A stretch of 5,072 nucleotides of DNA, taken from assembly GCA_023142625.1 (NCBI GenBank), contig JAGLJD010000175.1, positions 1 to 5,072 on the forward strand, written 5' to 3'. The translations under genes were made by a program, and so were the position numbers. The DNA comes from Candidatus Parcubacteria bacterium. Lineage in GTDB: Bacteria; Patescibacteriota; Patescibacteriia; JAACEG01. Position 1 is the first letter of the stretch. The number at the start of each line of letters is the position of its first letter. Under the pieces are notes generated by a model. That model did not search any database and was not told the DNA's origin. It worked only from the letters and a program-made list of their open reading frames with translations. Shown here one piece after another: positions 1 to 5,072 of this stretch.

Positions 1-717
1 GCCGCTAATGAGAAAGCTGAGCATTTAGCGAAAAATGAATATTTTGCGCATACGGCGCCAAGCGGAAAAACTTTTATTGAATGGATAAAAGACGCTGGAT
101 ATGATTATCTTTACGCAGGGGAGAATTTAGCTATGGATTTTATTACAGCCGAAGCCGTTATTGAGGCGTGGATGAACAGTGAAAGCCATAGAAAAAATAT
201 TTTAAGTTTAGATTATACGGATATAGCGATCGTGTCAAAAGAGGCAATATTTAAAAATCAGCCGACTATTATTACAGTTCAAATGTTTGGGAGACAGAAA
301 AATATCGCGCCGCAATTAACAACGCTTAATTTTAATGATATAATAAAAAAAGACAGTGAAGAGAAAATTGCGGTTCTGCCAAATTGCTTGAATTATAAAA
401 ATGTCAACTTGCTTTATTTTCAAAAGAAGAACAATAGAATTGATAAAATAGTTTTAGCGGCTGTTGAAAATCGCGCGCCATACAAAGCAGCCAGCTTATT
501 GATTGATCAGCCGCAGACTAACAGCGGCATTCAATATCCGAAGATAGCTGGCGAATACGCTCAACTGCAAGCCGCAAATACAGATTTTATAAATCAAAAT
601 ATGTTACTCTGCTTAATTTCTATGGCTGTTTTGATTATTTCTATAATATGTATCCGCAAAGTTAATTATATTCCTGTTAGCCATAATACGCAAATTCATC
701 ATCATCTTAAAATATAA
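1..717 (+). CDS. CAP-domain (SCP/PR1-like) membrane-anchored surface protein, 5' end missing
   Basis: The reading frame is open from base 1, so the N-terminus lies outside the window; 238 residues are visible. An ATG at 133 falls inside the CAP domain and is not the real start. Window residues 1-99 match the CAP family of the bacterial YkwD type. The His/Glu/Glu/His cavity residues are all present: H17 in YFAHTAPSG, E41 in AGENLA, E55 in EAW and H63 in SESHRKNIL. The domain closes with TIITVQMFGRQ. Residues 100-200 are a polar region that I do not recognise. Residues 201-218 (bases 601-654) form a strong hydrophobic membrane helix, followed by a short tail beginning RKV that should be cytoplasmic. 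The CAP domain is therefore probably outside the cell, tethered by its C-terminus. The molecular role of bacterial CAP proteins is mostly unknown. The next gene starts 3 bases after the stop, so they are probably co-transcribed. The family call is firm; the function is open. Confidence 0.9.
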   Translation, partial: AANEKAEHLAKNEYFAHTAPSGKTFIEWIKDAGYDYLYAGENLAMDFITAEAVIEAWMNSESHRKNILSLDYTDIAIVSKEAIFKNQPTIITVQMFGRQKNIAPQLTTLNFNDIIKKDSEEKIAVLPNCLNYKNVNLLYFQKKNNRIDKIVLAAVENRAPYKAASLLIDQPQTNSGIQYPKIAGEYAQLQAANTDFINQNMLLCLISMAVLIISIICIRKVNYIPVSHNTQIHHHLKI

Positions 718-720
718 CTT

Positions 721-1143
721 ATGCCTTATGAATTAATTATAATTCCAATCATAGTTGTTATCTTGGCGCAGATATTAAAACTGGCAACCGATGGAATTAA
801 ATACAATTTAAATTTAATTAATATTTTTGGAAAATATGGAGGAATGCCGTCAGGGCATACTGCTTTTGTTTCGTCTATTGGAATCTTGATTTTTTTAAAA
901 GAGGGGATTGACTCAACCTATTTTGCGATTTGGCTGATTTTTATGATAGTGGTAGCAAGAGACGCATTAGGCGCGCGGCAGGAAATTTCGCGTCATTCAA
1001 AAGTTATTAAAAAGATAGCGGAAAAGATAGATATAAATATTCCTATTTTAAACACAAGAGTAGGGCATAAGCCAAAAGAGGTTATCGGCGGAATGCTATT
1101 CGGAACGATTATCACGCTAGTTATAAAATTTTTTGTCGGATAA
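721..1143 (+). CDS. Divergent PAP2 family protein (DUF212/YuiD-like)
   Basis: This 140-residue protein has about four membrane helices (near residues 3-22, 46-60, 66-82 and 122-139). It carries the signature of the divergent PAP2 (acid phosphatase/vanadium haloperoxidase-related) family: GGMPSGHTA with PSGH at 43-46, RDALGARQEISRHS at 80-93 in place of the classical SRxxxxxH motif, and VGHKPKEVIGG at 114-124. The classical first motif (KxxxxxxRP) is absent, as is normal for this family. Its length is close to that of family members such as Bacillus YuiD. PAP2 relatives remove phosphate from lipid phosphates or pyrophosphates at the membrane, and a role in recycling a lipid carrier is possible, but the substrate of this subfamily is not established. 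The ATG lies 3 bases after the CAP gene stop and has no Shine-Dalgarno sequence, which suggests translational coupling. A hairpin terminator begins 2 bases after its stop codon. Confidence 0.9.
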   Translation: MPYELIIIPIIVVILAQILKLATDGIKYNLNLINIFGKYGGMPSGHTAFVSSIGILIFLKEGIDSTYFAIWLIFMIVVARDALGARQEISRHSKVIKKIAEKIDINIPILNTRVGHKPKEVIGGMLFGTIITLVIKFFVG

Positions 1144-1144
1144 T

Positions 1145-1170
1145 AAAATACCTGCTAGCGCAGGTATTTT
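1145..1170. terminator. Bidirectional intrinsic terminator between the PAP2 gene and mltG
   Basis: A perfect inverted repeat has 11-bp arms, AAAATACCTGC (1145-1155) and GCAGGTATTTT (1160-1170), around a TAGC loop. Because the arms end in A and T runs, both transcripts would carry a U-rich 3' side: TTTTGATTTG on the + strand and TTTTATTAT on the minus strand. It sits exactly where the two operons converge. The mltG stop codon (1155-1157) and its last four sense codons lie inside the hairpin, so for mltG the terminator overlaps coding sequence. Confidence 0.85.
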
Positions 1171-2156
1171 GATTTGTTTAGATTGTGCTCAGTGTAGGTT
1201 TTTGAAAAGACGGTTTCTCCGTTCGGCTTTGATAAAAAATAATTGTAATCCGTGAATTGCGGATAGATAGCTGCGTTAATCGCGCGCAGTCCTGGATTAC
1301 AGATCGGACCGGGAGGCAAGCCCGCGTTCAGATAAGTATTATAAGGCGAATCAATTAGAGTGTCTTCAAAGGAATATTGTTTTTTATTTTCGCCAAGAAT
1401 ATAACCGATAGTGGCGCAGGACTGCAGCGGCTGTCCATTTTTTATTCTGTCCCAAAAAATTCCCGAAACGATTTTCATATCTTCTTCGCCCCTAACCTCT
1501 TTTTCAATAATTGACGCCATCGTAATAATTTTATAAATCGTCTTTTTTTGTTCTGTAATATCAGTTCGCATTTTTTCAGTAAGTTTTTTGTCAAAATTAT
1601 CCAGCATTTTTTTAATTATATCGTCCGCGTCCGCGTTTTTAAAAATTTTGTAAGTGTCTGGAAACAGATAGCCTTCCAAACTGATATTTGTTGGCGTGTT
1701 TTTAAAAAAATTGAATTTTTCCGTTAAATGTTCGTTGTTTTGCGCAGAAGCGATAAAGTCGTTTTTTAAAACAATATCATTATTATCTAAATAATTCGCA
1801 ATTCCAGCAATATTCCACCCTTCAATGATTTTGATTTCCATTTCATTTTTTTGCTTAATTCCAGAAATTAAAATTGTTGACAATTCTTTAATACTTATAG
1901 GTTTTTTAAAATCGTATGTCCCTGCTTTTATTTTTCCTTCATTTTTTGACAACCATAAATAAATTTTTAAAATAAAATCACTGCTGATAATTTTTTGTTT
2001 TTTTAAATTAGCGCTTATCTCGTTAACCCCTTGGCCTTTAATTATCTCTATTGTTCGCGGCGTAAAATTTTTATAAGGAATAAAAACAGTGTAGGCAAAA
2101 TAAGCCCAAGAGAGTATTATAATTGCCAAAATTGCAAAGATTATTTTTTTTATCAT
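1155..2156 (-). CDS. mltG: Endolytic murein transglycosylase MltG (YceG-like)
   Basis: MltG is an inner-membrane lytic transglycosylase that cuts nascent peptidoglycan strands and is thought to end glycan polymerisation. The protein has 333 residues, close to the roughly 340 of E. coli MltG. Residues 1-25 are a hydrophobic N-terminal anchor after MIKK. Residues about 35-85 match the LysM-like N-terminal subdomain. The catalytic YceG domain follows, with EGYLFPDTYKI at 161-171, MASIIEKEVRGEEDM at 213-227, LQSCATIGYILG at 244-255 and SPYNTYLNAGLPPGPICNPG at 270-289. E218 in SIIEKE is the expected catalytic glutamate. LQSCAT replaces the LQSDPT of proteobacterial enzymes. The ATG lies 4 bases after the ligA stop with no clear Shine-Dalgarno site, so translation is probably coupled to ligA and the two share a transcript. 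The 3' end is built into the terminator hairpin. Assignment is firm. Confidence 0.96.
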   Translation of the reverse strand: MIKKIIFAILAIIILSWAYFAYTVFIPYKNFTPRTIEIIKGQGVNEISANLKKQKIISSDFILKIYLWLSKNEGKIKAGTYDFKKPISIKELSTILISGIKQKNEMEIKIIEGWNIAGIANYLDNNDIVLKNDFIASAQNNEHLTEKFNFFKNTPTNISLEGYLFPDTYKIFKNADADDIIKKMLDNFDKKLTEKMRTDITEQKKTIYKIITMASIIEKEVRGEEDMKIVSGIFWDRIKNGQPLQSCATIGYILGENKKQYSFEDTLIDSPYNTYLNAGLPPGPICNPGLRAINAAIYPQFTDYNYFLSKPNGETVFSKTYTEHNLNKSKYLR

Positions 2157-2160
2157 AAAT

Positions 2161-4218
<2,058 letters not shown>

Positions 4219-4235
4219 TTAAATGTAATATTTTT

Positions 4236-4263
4236 ATTGTAGCATAAGCGGTTAAAAATTCAA
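4236..4263 (-). promoter_or_regulatory. Promoter of the ligA-mltG transcript
   Basis: On the minus strand there is a -35-like TTGAAT (4263-4258), a 16-base spacer and a -10 box TACAAT (4241-4236) preceded by TGC, giving an extended -10 element. The -10 matches the sigma-70 consensus at five of six positions and the -35 at four of six. Transcription would begin near 4229, giving a leader of about 25 bases that contains the Shine-Dalgarno site. The position between the rplA terminator and ligA supports the call. Confidence 0.7.
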
Positions 4264-4268
4264 CATCA

Positions 4269-4295
4269 AAAAAAGCGGTTTAATGCCGCTTTTTT
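4269..4295 (-). terminator. Intrinsic terminator of rplA
   Basis: The arms AAAAAAGCGG (4269-4278) and CCGCTTTTTT (4286-4295) form a 10-bp stem with a 7-base loop. Read on the minus strand, the hairpin ends in a run of seven T, as expected for an intrinsic terminator, starting 14 bases past the rplA stop codon. There is no + strand gene beside it, so it probably serves rplA only, although the sequence is near-symmetric. Confidence 0.85.
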
Positions 4296-4309
4296 CATTT
4301 TAATACTTT

Positions 4310-4990
4310 TTATTTTTGTATTTCAACTTTTATTCCCGGACCCATAGATGAACAGATCGTTATATTTTTAATATAGTCTCCTTTTGTCGCTGGAGATTTT
4401 GCTTTATTTAAAGCGTCTAAAAATGTTTGATAATTTTCAGCAAGATCTTTTTCGTTATTTGAAATTTTTCCTATTACCTGATGGATATTTCCAGTATCAT
4501 CGTTTTTAAAAGCGATTTTCCCTTTTCGCAGTTCGCTAATCGTCTTTTTTAAATCCGTCGCGATTGTTTCGTTTTTCGGTGAAGGCATTAGTCCGCGCGG
4601 ACCTAAAATTTTCGCTATTGGCGCTAATAATTTCATCATCTTGGGGGTTGCGACGGCAATTTCAAAATCTATCTTTTTTGTGTCCTTGATTTTTTTAATC
4701 AGTTCTTCTCCGCCCACTATTTCCGCTCCGGCGTCTTTTGCTTCTTTTTCTTGATCTGGCAAAACAAAAGCAGCGATTATTTTCTTTTTGCCTGAACTGT
4801 GCGGCAAGACAACGGTTGAGCGAATTTGCTGATCATTTTTTTTAGGATCAATTCCTAAGCGAAAATGAATTTCCACTGAAGCGTCAAATTTGACTTTAGA
4901 AGTTTTTTTCATTAATTTAATTGCTTCTTCTATCGGATAAGTTTTTGTTTTATCAAACTCTAATTTAACTTTTTCTTTTTTTTTCGTCAT
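4310..4990 (-). CDS. rplA: 50S ribosomal protein L1 (uL1)
   Basis: L1 binds 23S rRNA at the mobile L1 stalk, where it helps release the E-site tRNA; in many bacteria it also represses its own operon by binding its mRNA. The 226-residue protein is slightly shorter than the usual 229-235, mainly at the N-terminus. Family blocks are clear: KFDASVEIHFRLGIDPKKND at 34-53, VLPHSSGK at 61-68, ILGPRGLMPSPKNETIATD at 128-146, the GKIAFKNDDTGNIHQVIGKI stretch at 157-176, and KGDYIKNITICSSMGPGIKV at 203-222. In the last block a serine (S215) stands where threonine usually precedes MG. An in-frame stop at 5021-5023 and no other start codon in between make the ATG at 4990 the only sensible start. It has no Shine-Dalgarno site, only an A-rich leader. 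Codons 3-5 are a run of nine A. Neither rplK nor rplJ is adjacent within the window. Confidence 0.97.
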   Translation of the reverse strand: MTKKKEKVKLEFDKTKTYPIEEAIKLMKKTSKVKFDASVEIHFRLGIDPKKNDQQIRSTVVLPHSSGKKKIIAAFVLPDQEKEAKDAGAEIVGGEELIKKIKDTKKIDFEIAVATPKMMKLLAPIAKILGPRGLMPSPKNETIATDLKKTISELRKGKIAFKNDDTGNIHQVIGKISNNEKDLAENYQTFLDALNKAKSPATKGDYIKNITICSSMGPGIKVEIQK

Positions 4991-5072
4991 ATTTTTTTCG
5001 TGGTGCGAGCGATGAATTAATTACGAATTACTAAATGCTAAGTCCAGTTGTCTTTGCGAGCGGAGTGCAACG
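4991..5072. other. Non-coding leader upstream of rplA
   Basis: All three minus-strand frames close within this stretch, and the short tails readable before those stops do not resemble the C-terminus of L11, the usual upstream partner of L1. The octamer TGCGAGCG occurs twice (5004-5011 and 5055-5062), and an AATTAATTACGAATTA segment near 5015-5030 contains repeated AATTA. I could not find a convincing promoter. The region probably holds the rplA leader plus a dispersed intergenic repeat. Confidence 0.5.
5050..5072. repeat. Possible start of a dispersed intergenic repeat, cut by the window edge
   Basis: The + strand reads TTTGCGAGCGGAGTGCAACG up to the window end. This resembles the widely dispersed intergenic element with a core like ATTGCGAGCGGAG...GAAGCAAT that I recall from several bacterial groups, in which ATTGC and GCAAT pair as a hairpin. 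Only the left part is visible and no second copy is in the window, so the call rests on resemblance alone. It is noticeably richer in G and C than the DNA around it. Confidence 0.35.

Noticed and set aside
133..135. ATG at 133 as the start of the first gene.
   Set aside because: The frame is open upstream to base 1 and encodes the first half of the CAP domain, including H17 and E41, so the true start is outside the window.
694..714. His-rich C-terminus (HHH) of the CAP protein as a metal-binding site.
   Set aside because: It comes from a short CAT triplet run in the tail, with only three adjacent histidines and no supporting motif.
1621..1636. Short tandem TCCGCG repeat within mltG.
   Set aside because: Only two units, and it encodes an ordinary acidic stretch (NADADD); chance is sufficient.
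5023..5072. Promoter for rplA, for example TTGCAC or TGGACT as a -35 box.
   Set aside because: No -10 hexamer of acceptable quality lies at a suitable distance; the best candidates match only two of six positions or have spacers that are too long.

Overview
The window is AT-rich, densely packed bacterial DNA that uses the standard bacterial code: every gene with a visible end stops at TAA or TAG, and no gene has an in-frame TGA. The protein sequences point to a member of the Candidate Phyla Radiation (Patescibacteria), most likely near the Parcubacteria. The grounds are a CAP-domain surface protein followed by a small divergent PAP2 protein, a LigA with unusual residues in its nucleotide-binding motifs, an MltG with the LQSCAT variant, lysine- and isoleucine-rich proteins, very short gene gaps and few Shine-Dalgarno sites. 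This placement is an inference from sequence style, not a computed phylogeny.

Layout. On the + strand, bases 1-717 hold the 3' part of a gene for a membrane-anchored CAP (SCP/PR1-like) protein. Three bases later comes a divergent PAP2-family membrane protein (721-1143). These two genes converge on a minus-strand pair, ligA (2161-4203) followed by mltG (1155-2156), separated by 4 bases. A perfect 11-bp hairpin at 1145-1170 sits at the convergence point and probably terminates transcription from both sides; it includes the last codons of mltG. Upstream of ligA there is a Shine-Dalgarno site, an extended -10 promoter and then, 5 bases from the -35 box, the terminator of the next minus-strand gene, rplA (4310-4990, ribosomal protein L1). 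The last 82 bases, upstream of rplA, show no gene and end in what looks like the start of a dispersed intergenic repeat.

How the genes work together. Four products have housekeeping or envelope roles: L1 in the ribosomal L1 stalk, LigA in sealing DNA nicks, MltG in cutting nascent glycan strands at the membrane, and the PAP2 protein probably in lipid phosphate metabolism. The CAP protein is probably displayed outside the membrane. LigA and MltG share a transcript but no obvious pathway. The CAP and PAP2 genes look like a two-gene (or longer) operon of envelope proteins.

I do not see a mobile element, CRISPR array, tRNA, rRNA or an evident new multi-gene system. The most interesting points are the architecture of the CAP protein and its PAP2 neighbour, the substitutions in the LigA NAD-binding motifs, the terminator embedded in mltG, and the repeat at the right edge.
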